Of a stretch of DNA of 64,000 nt, positions 12,991 through 25,679 are shown piece after piece. Origin of the DNA: Litomosoides sigmodontis (Eukaryota > Nematoda > Chromadorea > Rhabditida > Onchocercidae). Within the stretch, counting starts at the first letter, position 1, and each line of letters begins with the position of its first letter. The notes below the pieces were generated by a model. That model saw only the letters and a list, made by a program, of their open reading frames with translations, searched no databases and had not been told where the DNA came from. The DNA is taken from NCBI GenBank assembly GCA_963070105.1, contig OY718808.1:7373898-7437897 (forward strand), given 5' to 3'. Made by a program: the position numbers and the translations under genes.

Positions 12991-15900
12991 ATGGCAACAC
13001 TTTCCTCAATACCAGCGCCAGATATGCGTCCTCATTCACCATACAGACCACCGGGTGATAGGTCTGCTTGGTCAACTAAAACTAATTTAGAGAGGTACAC
13101 TTCCTGACGTTTTATTGCAGTAGTAATGTGTATTTTTTCAAAAAATTTCCGATTGATTGATGGATGGAATTAAGCGTGTAGATTTAGGACTTCGTTAATC
13201 CTTGGTTCACAATCCTAATTATTTGAATAAAAGCTGCGTATAGTATGCATTTGAAAGACGTATTGTATGTAACTGTACAAATAGATAATGGTAAGGAGGC
13301 TTTTGAAACTCACACATCGACTTTATTGCAAGTAAATGACTTAATTTTTTCGATCTTAATAGTTACCTGCGAAGCAGTTTTTTCCTGTTTTTCAGAGTTA
13401 TTTGGGTTCTGCAAACACCGTTTCGTACTCTTTTATGTTTATCAAATGTCACTGTATTTTTTGTCACCTATTTTGGCTTTATGCTTCCAATTCTTTGGGC
13501 CCGATCTTTATGGTGAGGTTTTTCGAGTCTTATTGCCAAGATGGAATCATCCTTTTTAATTTCATGCAATTAAGCTTGAGTCTAAGGATAATGGAAAATT
13601 CGCCATGGTTCTGGTCATTTTTTCATATCAAAAAAAAGCAAAAACAAATTTTAATTTTGAAGTTAATAGGTAGTGAATAATAAAATACGTGCATTTAGGC
13701 CGAGACTGTACTGGTTTTATGAAGGAAAGCTTTATAGTTGGTTACAAGCATTCATTGGTTATGCCGGCTATACCGCGGGATATGATGGTTGGTCTTCTAA
13801 AGTTTGAAAATATTGTTTTTCATAAAAAAAGTGAATGCCAGAGCTTCCTTTTCTCTGCACTATATATTTTATAAATTTTTTGGAGTATTTTTAGTGTATG
13901 AATATGGCGATGACGTTAAGAAATTGTGTGTTGGTGAACGGATTATTCTTATATGCAACCATCAGAGTACTGCAGATGTTCCTATTTTAATGACTACTCT
14001 CCAAAGTAAAGGATTTGCGAGTAGAAAGGTGCGCTATTTATGTAATAAGTCTTAGGGATTGCTTTGCTTAATTTCATTCCCCTCATTACATAAGATTAGA
14101 TCTGAGTCGATATATGTAGCTAAGCAGAGCACATTTTTCAGACTTTATGGTTAATGGATATCATGTTTCGATGGACACCTTTCGGAATTATTGCTCAAAT
14201 GCATGGTGATTATTTTATTAAACAAGGAAAAGCAACACGAGAAAAGGAACTGATACGTTTGAAGGATCATTTACGTAAAGTTTTTTGGGATCGTGATCGA
14301 CGATGGATTATTCTTTTTCCTGAAGGCGGTTTCTACTACAAGAGAATTCAGTCTAGTCAGAAGTAATCAAAACTTTTGTTAAAGGGGGAGATGTTTATGG
14401 TAATTTTCAAGGACTGTTAGGTTCTAATTGTTTAAGGTTAGGTGGAAGTGAAAGGGTAAGTGAGCAAGTGTCGTAGTGAAATTCGTGAAGTTGAAAAATC
14501 TATCATATTTCCTTCTGCGCATAGTGTTGACTTGAAATAATAGACTTTTTTGCATGTATGATTGTATTAAACACATGTTGTTAAGTGTGTCATATTAGCC
14601 AAAACAGTGAAGCATAAGCTACAGATCCATTGATTCAAAAGGACAATCTGTATAAGTGAAAGCATGTGAGTTGGTACGCATATTTCGTGGTATCTAGATA
14701 CGGTCGTGAAAATGGTTACCCGCACTTGGAACATGCAACATTACCTCGTTATGGAGCTATTAAAGCAATCATGGAGGAAGTTGGTCCAAAGAAGGGTTAT
14801 AACTACACAGAGAGTGCAACCGCATCTGAAAATGGTAGCAAATTGCAACTTATTCGAGATACAGTTGGTGCGATCAGAGAAAAAAAATACATCAAAGGTT
14901 TGCTTTCTGGCATTCTGCTTTTACAAATTTCCAAGATCAGTTGTGATGTAGAAAATTTTTCTAAGGTTAATACACGTAAATTATGAGAAAAATATCGAAA
15001 TATTCGGTTTTAATAGTGATATGCTAAAATAATGTCAAGTCCAGCGTGTAATGCAGTGATGCTAATTCCAATGGACAAAACTTATTTGGGAATATTGCCT
15101 AGTTTCTTTAAAGTGGCAAACTAACGTGTTTTCTAAGTGCTACAAAATAATCAGTCATTCTCTCGTATATTCATGTCTTCTTTTTTTATCAATTTAATAA
15201 ATATGATTAGAAAAGGAACTCACGTGGACTCTAATTTATGTTTTAGTTAACAGTGCAATGTCTCTATAAGTATTTCATTATTTAAGAAGACTATTTCATA
15301 GAGACTATTTCATTATTTAAGAAGGCTCTGGAAAAAGATATATGGATAGTTTGGGTGGTAATAGTAAAGTAAAGCACTTGTTTGATAACGATACAAATTC
15401 AATTTGCCAGAAATTCATTTCTTAAAGTGTTTTTTAAATTTCAGAAATGCGACCACCAATAAAGTACATATTGGACGTAACGATTGCATATCCACACAAA
15501 ATGCCGCTTTCACTACTAACATTGAGTTTTGGCACTCGTGAACCGTGCGATATTGGTGTATACTATAAAATTTACGACGCTAATGATGTAAGTGTCATCA
15601 CGTTCTTAGCTACTACTGCATTGTAGTGTACTTCTTAGTTTCTAGTCCTATCCATATCATCCCTAATCTATTTATTGCTCATCGCCGGTAGCGTCCTTCG
15701 TTTTGCTTTCCTACAATGTTTCAGATCGGTTCCTTTTGCAACAGTTATTTCCCACTTAGGAGTAGTTTTTATAGAAATTAAATGATCCCATACTTATGCC
15801 TGAAATATTTTTGCAAACGAAATTCCCATCTACTGGAAAGGAATTTCTCTTGGAAGCAATACACATTTAGAAAAGATGACAGAGTTCTCGCACGTAGTCA

Positions 15901-17920
15901 TACTTTCCCGTGGAAATTACCGAATGAGGAAGGCATGAAAAAGACATTAGTGAAAACGAACAGTATTGTGAATTTGCTTAGCATGAATAATGGGTTTGTC
16001 CGTTACAACAGTGACAGTGGATGGACAGCAACGGGACCGGCAGCCGGTCTCGAGACGACTATTCCCACTGAGAACCTCTCGCGCCCGACCCCCCTGGTTC
16101 CATACAAGAGGAACGCCTCCTTTCTAGGAGCTTGATCTACACATTTATATATGTAGTTGATAGAGAGGGGCGGGTCACAGACACTGAGTGATTGGTTGAC
16201 ATGAACACGGATTGGTAACAGACGCGGGAAACAGTCTGGTTGAGTAACACAATGAATAGCACATTACATGACGGATCAACTAGCATTTGGGAGAAAGGAT
16301 GCGATAGGTGGTGGATGAATAGATTACATTTAAATGAATAGTTGGGTAAGAATGTGACATACAATATTTACAATAAACGCATTTCCCGTCAGACCTCGCG
16401 CTTCTCGACAAGCACTTCATTTTTTTATAGAAATGTGAAGTATTCGTTTTCTAAGTATGTTGTTGAATCTGGTCGATTGAAGATTTTTACTTTATGCATC
16501 CTTGTTGTGAACGTTTTTGGTTTTAATTATTTGTGTAGTTTGTAGTTCTACTACAATACTTAATAATATCTAAAGGTTTAGTGGGAATTGATTTGGTTTA
16601 AGTAACAGAACAGTAAGCAAAGCAATAATAATTGAGGATTGAGGATTCAGTACAAGTAACAGTATAAGGTGATTGCTGTAAGATGAGGGAGCAGTCGGGT
16701 CCTTGTCGATGGGATTGAGGATGTGCAGCGCTGTTGTCGTAAGGGATTATTTGAGAGAAAGTTGAAATAGCTCAGCCAAAAATGGATAAGAAGAGATGAG
16801 TGAGTAATGAATATAATGATTGATTGCGATTGATTGATGATCGAGCAATGAATAGATAAAGGCAAAAACGGTTTTCTTTCATTTTTTTGGTTAAGTCAGT
16901 TTGATCGGTGTATATACGTCGCGTGTGGGCGTATTTAAGGTGATGATTAAGTAAGCTTATTACATTCAAACGGTGAAATCATGGTCGATTGAGATTGTCC
17001 GGTGGTATGCAAGCACAAAGGATTTATGATTGAGGTTTGAGCAGATCAAAAACTGCGTTAAGTTAATGTAGCTTTGTTAGCAAGAAAGAAGACAGGCTGG
17101 TGCACAGTCTTGTGAAATTAGCCGTATGGTATTAACTACCAAAAAGGTTTGTCAATGACGTCAGCAATCGTCTTTGATATGATGTCGATACGGATTGCAA
17201 GATACACCATATATAGATGTAGCAGTCTCTTGGTGATTAAATGATGAAATTTCATTTTTTATAATTTAATTTTCCCTAGGCTCTTCCGACAATCCTATTA
17301 TTTGTTTAGATGAAACTTATTAACTATTATCACTGTTCCATTTCTTCGGTTTAAAGTTTCTTCCACATAGCTGAGTCACATAACAATAGCTACGACTAAT
17401 TATTGTCCTCCGTTGTTCGGATTTTTCTCAAACATACTTTTGTGGATGGAGAAAATGGAAGTTTTGGAATTCTTATCATAGTAAAAGATCAAATTAAGTT
17501 TTTGATTTCAGGTACCCTTTGAAGATGACGAGAAATTGCGTGAATGGTTATACAACGTCTATCAGTACAAAGACAATATCCTTGGTAGTTTTTAGTATTT
17601 TTTATGTATCAGAAATTGATATTGAATTAAGTGAGGAAATGTTTTGCGAGTTAAAAACAAAAAATCGTAGTTAGTAACGAATAGTTGATTATTCCAGTTC
17701 AAAATTAATTCTTAGAAATTGGATTTCATCGTGGAGCATTTCAGATTGTTATTACAAAGAGGGCGTTTTTGTACGTGGCAAAGAAGGCATTAGAGTATAT
17801 TTTCCATGGTGGAGAATTGTTGGACAGTATATTTTCTGGTTAACATCATTTTATATGCAATATCGAATTTATTCATTTGTAGTACTTCATTTGCTGCGAT
17901 GCATAGGTCTTATCTCTTGA
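12991..17920 (+). CDS. LPGAT1-like lysophospholipid / glycerophosphate acyltransferase (AGPAT family)
   Basis: Nine exons, all phases consistent: 12991-13094, 13396-13512, 13699-13787, 13895-14028, 14142-14362, 14698-14897, 15445-15587, 17512-17584 and 17745-17920; 418 residues. An N-terminal P/S-rich cytosolic stretch precedes a membrane segment (LLCLSNVTVFFVTYFGFML, about 47-65). The catalytic NHxxxxD motif is NHQSTAD at about 125-131, followed by HGDYFIKQGK near 169-178 and the substrate-binding FPEGG at about 207-211. The order and spacing match vertebrate LPGAT1, including YWFYEG...GYTAGYD, MWLMD-like TLWLMDIMFRWTPFG, REWLYNVY and a C-terminal hydrophobic tail. The family transfers acyl groups from acyl-CoA to lysophospholipids at the ER membrane. 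LPGAT1 was first described on lysophosphatidylglycerol, so exact substrate is not known here. The start is the first in-frame ATG after a TTTCAG site. An alternative last splice (donor 17836, acceptor ending 18005) would replace the hydrophobic tail by ISK and a stop. Confidence 0.93.
15782..16138 (+). other. Unidentified coding-like, GC-rich segment inside acyltransferase intron 7
   Basis: A 117-codon open frame inside the 1.9 kb intron between exons 7 and 8, same strand. Its first third is AT-rich and unremarkable. From about 15870, after an acceptor-like cacatttag, the reading KDDRVLARSHTFPWKLPNE looks like real protein. From about 16020 base composition changes sharply, with codons such as CTC GAG ACG and CGC CCG ACC CCC, giving TENLSRPTPLVPYKRN and a stop after FLGA. 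The phase does not join to exon 7. I do not recognise it. It may be the last exon of a nested gene, an inserted fragment, or chance. Confidence 0.35.
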
Positions 17921-20415
17921 ATTACGTAGAGTTTGTGTCGTTTGTGTTCAGTTAGGCCATTATTTAATTTAGATATGAGGCAAGAATGAGCTTTTGTTTT
18001 CCCCAGGATCTCGAAGTAGCCAGTCAAGATGAACTTTGGATTGCTTATGTTTCGTCAATGTTGTCTCGTGTTCATAGCTGTTTCTTGAATGGAGGAACTC
18101 TTGTCTTCCCGATTATTTCTTTGCATAGAGTATTTAAGCCGTCCATTGAATATTTCAAATGAATTTCACCTTTATTTGTTCATCCTAATCAATTCATCAA
18201 AAATAATTAGCCTTGAAAAACTGATAACTTTGCACTTACATTCGCTTACTAGTACTAGTATTAGTTTAAAAAACTAAGACTCCGTGAAGTTTGTTCATTT
18301 TGTCATCTGTACATTAACAGATTGTATATAATTTTTATTTCTATCTTTGTTTTCATGTTTGTTGAATTGCTGGAATCAACTTTAATAATGTACATTGCGT
18401 TTCTGAATGTATCTTTGAATTATTGAATATCAAATGAAGTTTGGAAGTTGTCGCAAAAATGTTTACTTTCCGATGAAGTATACTTCAAAAGGCTTAAAAG
18501 TATAATTGGCAAAGAGAGTAAAAAGTCGGAAACTATTGCTACAAGAAATTTGTCATCATAATTCGTTGCTATTAATGTATCTGTATCATACTGAAGTGAG
18601 ACTAAACTTAACTGCAGTTGTAGTCTCTCGTCTCTATTAAGCCATATTTCTTTTAATTTGTTCAGGAGAAGAAAGTTTCAGTAGCTATGAGAATGAAAGC
18701 AAAAATTTTCCAAAGGACCTCTGTGTATTCGATTTATTATTATTCATTACTTTAGGTAGAGATCCGTCTCTAAAATTTTTAAAGATCAAAGCAGAGGAAT
18801 GCTCAAGTTCCATTTCTAAGAAAAATCAAGTGCTTTGTATCAAGAAAGCAAAAGCAAAAGAAAAATCATAACCCAGTAGGGAGAGTGTTATTGATCAATT
18901 TTAAACTCTAAAAATATGAAACAAAAAGAAAACAGAAGTCATTAAGCTTTGAATTCTTGCGACTAAGGATTTCTTGTAAAATCTCTGCTTTCCTGTTCCT
19001 TTTTCAATGTAACACTTCATTTCGGTGCCTTTAAGATGTCAGGGTTTTTTCCCTGCAGGCGACATCGGAATGTCGTTGTTGTTCATTGTAATTTAACAAA
19101 AACATTTACCATTGAAACTAATTAAAATATTACATACATGAAAATATCATTTTCTAAGAACAATGATCGCCGAAGCTTAGTGGATTAGTTACAACGGCAA
19201 TTTCAAAGACAGGCAGTGACCTCAGTGCAGTTTCATGTCATTCAAAAAGCGCTAATTAGTTGTACAAAGTAACTAAGTGAAATTTTACTATTATTTTGCA
19301 AAACGCTCATTCTATAGATGTACAAAAGACTTAATGAGTTTCATTGAATTTCATTTCTGTAAATTTAAAATGTCATTGAAATTGCTTCTCATTAACTGTT
19401 TAGGATTAGTTGAGCTATCAGTGCAATAAATTTTGGCGATAAATATAATTGAGGAATTCGATAAGTTTATCACATTGTTAAAATTTATGAGATTTGTTTT
19501 GTTTAGCGAAATTTTGAAGTTTAAAATTCGTTTTTATTTTTAATCTTTTTTTTGATATTGTCTACTTAGTATTATTTGCTATTATTAATTGCTGTTTATA
19601 ATTGCAATTTCAAATAATGCAATGTTTGTGTGGTCAAAGTGAAACAGAGTGGAACAAAAAGAAAACATCAGCTCAAGTGGTATGCGTGATTTACAGTAAA
19701 TATATTGTGGAAGAAAAAAAGCTCTTTGGAATTTAGCTGTACGTGACAGTAAGCTCGACAGAAAGTGATTGTGAAGATCGGAAGGATAAAGAGTGATCAT
19801 TGACTGACAGTTCGCTCTCATTACGCTTAAACGATGTTTTCAAGTACTTTCTCTTCAAACCTACAATCATCCTCTCATTTACTTAAAAAAACATAAAAAA
19901 TAAATGCCGTAAAAAAGCATTTGAGATAATTTCAGTGACAAATATCATTGGAAAAAGACTGTGACTTTTAAAATTAATTTTTTTCTCCATTTCTTTCAGA
20001 TATCACTGTTTGCAACAGGGAAGTAGGTGTGATATTTCTCTTTGCATTATTAGGCTAATGAGATAATTTGTTATCAAAATAAGCACGGTCGGTGATTTAT
20101 TTCACTTATTAGCAAGATTGCACGGCTAACATTGTGATTTTTCACTGAAATGAATTGAGTGGAAATTTTTGATGAAAAAAGTTGAAAAAAAGAAGATGAG
20201 AGGACCGCGCCCATAGATGAAGTGCCTGCCAGCTGCACATTCTTCCTGCCAATTCCCACTATCGTAGCTTTTCAATTTCACTTCCGCGAAAGTCGCAATT
20301 TCATTTCGCTTGTTTCTTTTTTCCTTTTCCTCATCAATTCGTCAAAACTTTCGTCGCTCACATTACTCACTCATTAATTTAAGATAATCAAAATGCTAAT
20401 GAATTCACCACAAAA

Positions 20416-20481
20416 ATATGGATTCAGAGGGAGGGAGGAGGAGAAAGAGGGAGAGGGAGAAGAGAGAGAGAGAGAGAGAGG
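20416..20481 (+). repeat. Purine-rich (GA)n/(GGA)n tract
   Basis: Imperfect GGGA/GGA units passing into (GA)n. No coding context. Confidence 0.8.
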
Positions 20482-21777
20482 AAGATAGAAAAAGTACAAA
20501 GGAGAATTTAAGAATTCCAATTTCGCTACAAATTTTAATCAATTTACTATCAATTTTGCTAAAATGTGCTAAATAAACAAAACAACGTCAGTCTGATTGA
20601 TTGAGAAATAATTCGTTCTAACTCTTATCATTCCATTCTAAGCTGTACCATCATAGGTAGCCTAATTAACGATAATCATTCTAATCATTGCATTCAGTTT
20701 GCTCTTGGACAGTAATATCACAGTAATCGAAGTCATATATTCCACATCTTAAAAGATTTGCCATTTGTCTGAGAGAATTTCAATGTTTTTGCATTTTGCA
20801 CAAAAAAAAACGAAATTCCTTATTTTTACAAAGTATTAAAATTCAATTACTTCACTATATATTGGTGTAGGCGAAGATGTTTAGCTAAAATGCAACAATC
20901 CATCGATGGTAGAGCTTTCAGGACGAAAAGTGAAGAGGAGAAATAAGGATGGAAAGAGAAAAGAGAGTGCCGGAAAGATTAAATTCCATCTCTCACTTAC
21001 TATTTTCGAAAAAAGTTTTTCACTGTTCAAAGCTTTAATTTTTGTTAGAGCCCCTATTTTCGAATTTTATGCGAAAATTCAATCAAACTAATTGCTTCGT
21101 CTTATCCACTCTGTCATCTTATCCTTCCTCTTCTTTATCATCCCTTTCACAACAATACTTCATTATAACATTTCGAAATTGCTCATTCTTAAAATTTAAT
21201 CCAAACAGAGAATTAATTAGTTTATTCAAGAAAACATTGCTATGAGTGAGTGGTGTCTTCTTAATTGTATGCTTTGCATTTTTTTTTCTTCCTCAGATTT
21301 AAGTATGCCTTGTGAGCAAGTAAAAATATATAATTTGCTTTTTAGCTGTTTTTTTTTTCAACGAAATTTTATTTTTGAGCATAATAATAGGCACGAAGTG
21401 ACACTTAAATGCATAGATAAAGCCATACAAATAACGAATAACTAATATTTCATATTCCTAAATGTTACTGTTGCAAAATATCCTTCTTATTCGTCAAAGA
21501 GAAGTTATAAATTAAAAATTGTGTAGAAATTCTAATTGATAATTTATCATTAGCCATATTTCGCCGGCATTTCTGTTCAAATTAATTTATGGCTAAATAA
21601 ACAATAAGTATATGTAATAATTAGCTCATTTTAGCAATTTAACAATAAACAGCTTAAATTGTTAAAACGAAATGAAATGGAAATATTTTCTTCTTTTTAC
21701 CACTTCCTGAAATAATTATTACTTTCTTCATCATTTTTTGCTCTTTTTTTTCCACTTTATTTGACACATGTTTTTTG

Positions 21778-21803
21778 TTCGTGTAAATTTTATTTTACAC
21801 GAA
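21778..21803. repeat. Inverted repeat (10-bp stem, 6-nt loop)
   Basis: TTCGTGTAAA and TTTACACGAA are perfect complements around a TTTTAT loop. It could fold as an RNA hairpin or be a protein-binding palindrome; there is no gene context to decide. Confidence 0.6.
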
Positions 21804-22105
21804 ATTAATTTTGAATTTAAACGAAAAGGAAAGTCAACTGCGAAAAACTTTTTTGATTAAAATCAAGTTACAAGTAAACGAGAAATTGAGGCGAATAGTA
21901 AAGCAACAACAACAAGTAATGAATTATTAGCATTTACAGGATGCGAGGATTTAATTTAATTCTTAAATTCACTACTCCACTACAAAAGAGTATTACGCTT
22001 AAGGTAACAGACAAATTTGAAATGCTTCAAATTGCACACGTACAATTTACGACAGATCATTAAAAAATAATCGTTGTGAAATCGGATTTGTACATCTGAT
22101 GAGTT

Positions 22106-22170
22106 CGAAAAAGAAAGAGGAGAGAGAGAGGAGAGAGACAGAGAAAAAGCGAAAAGAAAGAGAGAGAGGA
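22106..22170 (+). repeat. Purine-rich (GA)n tract
   Basis: Interrupted GAGAGA runs with AAAG units. Confidence 0.75.
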
Positions 22171-25160
22171 AGGCAACCTTTGTTAGTGCAACGATCAATT
22201 AACAACGCTTTTTTTGTTATCTAATTGAATTTAATTTGAAAATGCGGAAAATGAAAATTCGTCTAAAGGCTAAGTTGTTTTTAGCTACGAGAAATTTTTG
22301 TTTCACAATATTTTTGTTTCTTTGTGGTAGCGGGGAAAGGCGGAAAAAGGCTTTTACAGTTGCGCAACATCATTTCTCGCTATTTGATGAATTTGGCAAG
22401 ATGAAATTGACAATTTTTTAACGAAATGTTTTGCAATTAATAACAGTTATCCATTGTTTTTCAAAAATTCTTCAAATTTTACATTTGTTAAAAAATCACT
22501 ACAACAATACGGTACATTTAAAATGAATTACAAACAATTTAAATGAACCATCTATTTCCAGCATCAACGTGTTTGCTTAAAATTTTGCGTTAGCTAATAG
22601 AAAAGGAAAAATAACAAACAAATTTACAATCTCGTTGACTACGGTATTTCTCGTATTAAATTTAGAAAGAAAAAAAAAAGATGCCGGAAGGGAATTTTTT
22701 TTGTCATATAAAATTTAACTAATTAATTCGCTTCTCTCTTCTAACTTTCACTCATTTCTTGCTGTTTGCAATAGCTAAATAACATATTGGTGATAATTTG
22801 TGATAATAATTATTAATTCTAAAGGCAGGCAAAACAGTTAAAATTCAAATTAAAAGTGCAAAAATTCCCTTCCAGCATGTTTTCTTGTTGTATTGTTTGC
22901 AAGTAATTTTTGCGTTGATGCAATTTTATGTTGCTTAATAAATACTTTCGGTCTATTTTGCTAAGTTTAGCAGAGGAAATGCTTATAAAATTAGATGATT
23001 AACAGAGCGCTTTTTGTTCAATTCATTTCATTTCAGTAGAATTTCGGCTTCATCATATTTTCTGGATGATTGCTTTTCAATTCCTTTTGGTTCAATTCGT
23101 CAAGCTAATACTTTTACATTTATTATAATGAGAAAATAGACGAAAGAAAATTTTCCTTTTTTTTTGTTCCTCTTTTCTTTCTCCCCTCTTTTTGTTTCTT
23201 CTTCTTCTTCATCTCATTCCAATTTCTATTAAAAATTTTTTCATTTCCTTTTTTTTTTCATTCGTTTCAGCTTTTCTCGCCTGTCAACAGCATCAGATGA
23301 AGGAAATTTTTGTCAAGTTTTCTCACAGCAACTTTTGTATTTTCCCCTTTTCTTTGTATTAAAATAGTGCCGCTCGATGCTATTCCCTGGTATTTCAGGA
23401 TAAGGAAATGAGTTGAAATAGAAGAGCAAAGCACATATATTACCATAATTGATGATGTGACGAAATGCTATTAGTGATAGTTTATTTTATTTGAATTTTT
23501 TTTTCACTTAAAAAATTGCAATCAGTTTGGAGACAATTTCATTCCATCCGAAAATACATGCATCATCTGTTGTTTAATTTAATTACCACCTCACACAATA
23601 TTTCAACTTCCGAAATTTAATACTTTAAAGCACAAAACAATCCTTTCAGGAAGAACAACAATATACATTGAAAATATATGAATAATAAGTAATTTCCTTA
23701 ATTCTCTTAGTAAATATGACAGTGTAAGTTTGCAGTATTCAATAAACGTTGATAATAATCAAAGTGCGAAACCTGAAATCATCGGTACTTACTTAACAAA
23801 AAAAAATGTTCCTAAAAACACACACACACACAATCAGTTCCGATGATTCAATAAAGCATTATCAGTGATGATTTTTAAATAATTTCTGACATAACAATAC
23901 GTACAGACATCGAAATGTTTGAAATTTTGAAATAATAGTTTGACATTGCGTGAAAAACACATAACTAATAAATAATAGCGCTAAATTTTTGAATTAAAAT
24001 TTGAATTTATGAAATTTCTTTTGAAAGTGATCTATTGTTAGTAGTGGAAATTACGAGTGTTGGTGAATTAAATAGGAAATTAATGGAATAAAGAGGGTGA
24101 AATTGTCAATTCGTTCATTTATGATGATACATTTGTTGAAAATATCAGATTTAATTAGCAACTGAGCATTTATTGAAATCTATCAGCTAGAAAGCAGATG
24201 CGAACATCACTGATATTTCCATCCACAAATTCTCGCCTGTTATTTTCGTGGTTTTCAATTTTATTCAATCATTCAATTTTGCATAGAAAAAGGGAGAAAA
24301 AAAAGAATCTACGCTTCGAGCTATTCACTTGTTGATGAAAGGTGAAAAAAATCACGGAAGTATTTTTAGTTTGGATAAATTAATTGATTTTGAAATAGAA
24401 ATTTCTTCTTTGCCACTGCCTCTCACTTCTGTTTATCGAAAGTTCCTCAACAATCTCTGTCACTCCCTTTCATCAACCTGTCTTATGGCCTCTCTTGCTC
24501 ATCATTCATTCTCAAATCTACCATTTCAATCAATAGCAAAAAAAAAAAAAGATAAAGCTGACGGCGTCGTCAAATTTGTAGGCATACGCTCTTACTTAGG
24601 TAATTTGCAGAAAAGTTAGATTTGATAGCATTTCAAGTTGAAAACATAAATATGTAATAAATTTTTTGACTTAAACACACAGCTAAATTAAATTTAATTC
24701 TTAAATATAACCAATTTTAACATTTCGTTCACCCATCCCATTCGCATAATCGTAATGTTACTTGTTTTCTTTTAAATTTCTTTCCATTATTAATTTCTGT
24801 ATTACCGTACACCTCTTTGCAATCTCGTCAACGAAATGATTAAAATAATCAAACAAACTGAAGTGTTTTTTTTAAAAAAAAAAAGGAAAGATAAAAGGAG
24901 GGAATTGTTTGAAAAAATTTTTAAATTCCCATACAGTTATTCTAATTTAAAAACATTCATAAGAATTTTGTTATTTTGTCATCAAACTCGTTTTTTTTTT
25001 AATATTAAAATTTTCAAACGAAATTCATTTTGGAGAAATTTTTTTTGCGCTGTTTCAAAGTGCTATTTGGTTTGCTGAAAAATGAATTTGAAAGGAGCAA
25101 AAGAAATGTCAAAAGCAAATTTTGTGTTTAAATTTCGAATTAAAAATTGAAATGTTCTTT

Positions 25161-25166
25161 TTTTAG
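25161..25166 (+). promoter_or_regulatory. Probable trans-splice (SL) acceptor of the GPCR
   Basis: A T-rich run ending TTTTAG stops 7 bases before the first in-frame ATG (25174). The open frame continues upstream only through a TTG codon, so the transcript probably begins here by spliced-leader addition, or this is the acceptor of a 5'-UTR intron. Confidence 0.55.
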
Positions 25167-25173
25167 CGAAGTA

Positions 25174-25619
25174 ATGGAGTTGATGAGTGGTAATGTTGTG
25201 AGGAATGATACTGCAAGCATTGCAGCAATTACCATCCCAACATCATCAATTCCGGAAGTGGTAACACCGGAAGCAAGCTGCTTTATCATTGACACGGAAC
25301 ACTTGGTGGAACGCTTGTGGCTGGTGACCATCCTCGGCTCAACACTTAGCACTATCAGTATCATCGAGAATGCCTTCCTCTTCCTGATCTTTGTCACCAG
25401 CAAACAGCACCGTCGTAGTCATTCCCTTTACTTACTGCTTCTCGCATTCACCGATATATTCATTAGCTTAGCTTACATGCTTATAATGTCTGTGAAATTA
25501 CTCTATCAATACAACGAGTGGATTTCCATGAAAAAAATCTGGTGAATTTTTCTTTTTTTTAAATGACAAGAAAAAAGCTGAGGAAAATTTTTTGTTTGAA
25601 AAATAAGAAATGTGTATGT

Positions 25620-25679
<60 letters not shown>

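Larger units (their letters stand above)
17921..25166. other. AT-rich intergenic stretch, no gene recognised
   Basis: About 7 kb between the acyltransferase and the GPCR. It holds purine-rich tracts (20416-20481, 22106-22170), polypyrimidine stretches near 23160-23260, a short (AC)n at 23819-23832 and an inverted repeat at 21778-21803. A GC-richer pocket at 20190-20370 has open frames on both strands but no splice sites I trust. The acceptor at 18005 followed by an open frame may be an alternative 3' exon of the acyltransferase. Confidence 0.5.

Noticed and set aside
19030..19075. Hairpin-like GATGTC-AGGG-T6-CCCT...GACATC
   Set aside because: Stem is short and interrupted; likely chance.
20074..20370. 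Several overlapping open frames in a GC-richer pocket
   Set aside because: Three frames look equally plausible, so none can be chosen.
24329..24619. 95-codon frame from an ATG ahead of the GPCR
   Set aside because: Low-complexity S/L and K runs, no homology and no link to the GPCR. It could be real, but support is too weak.
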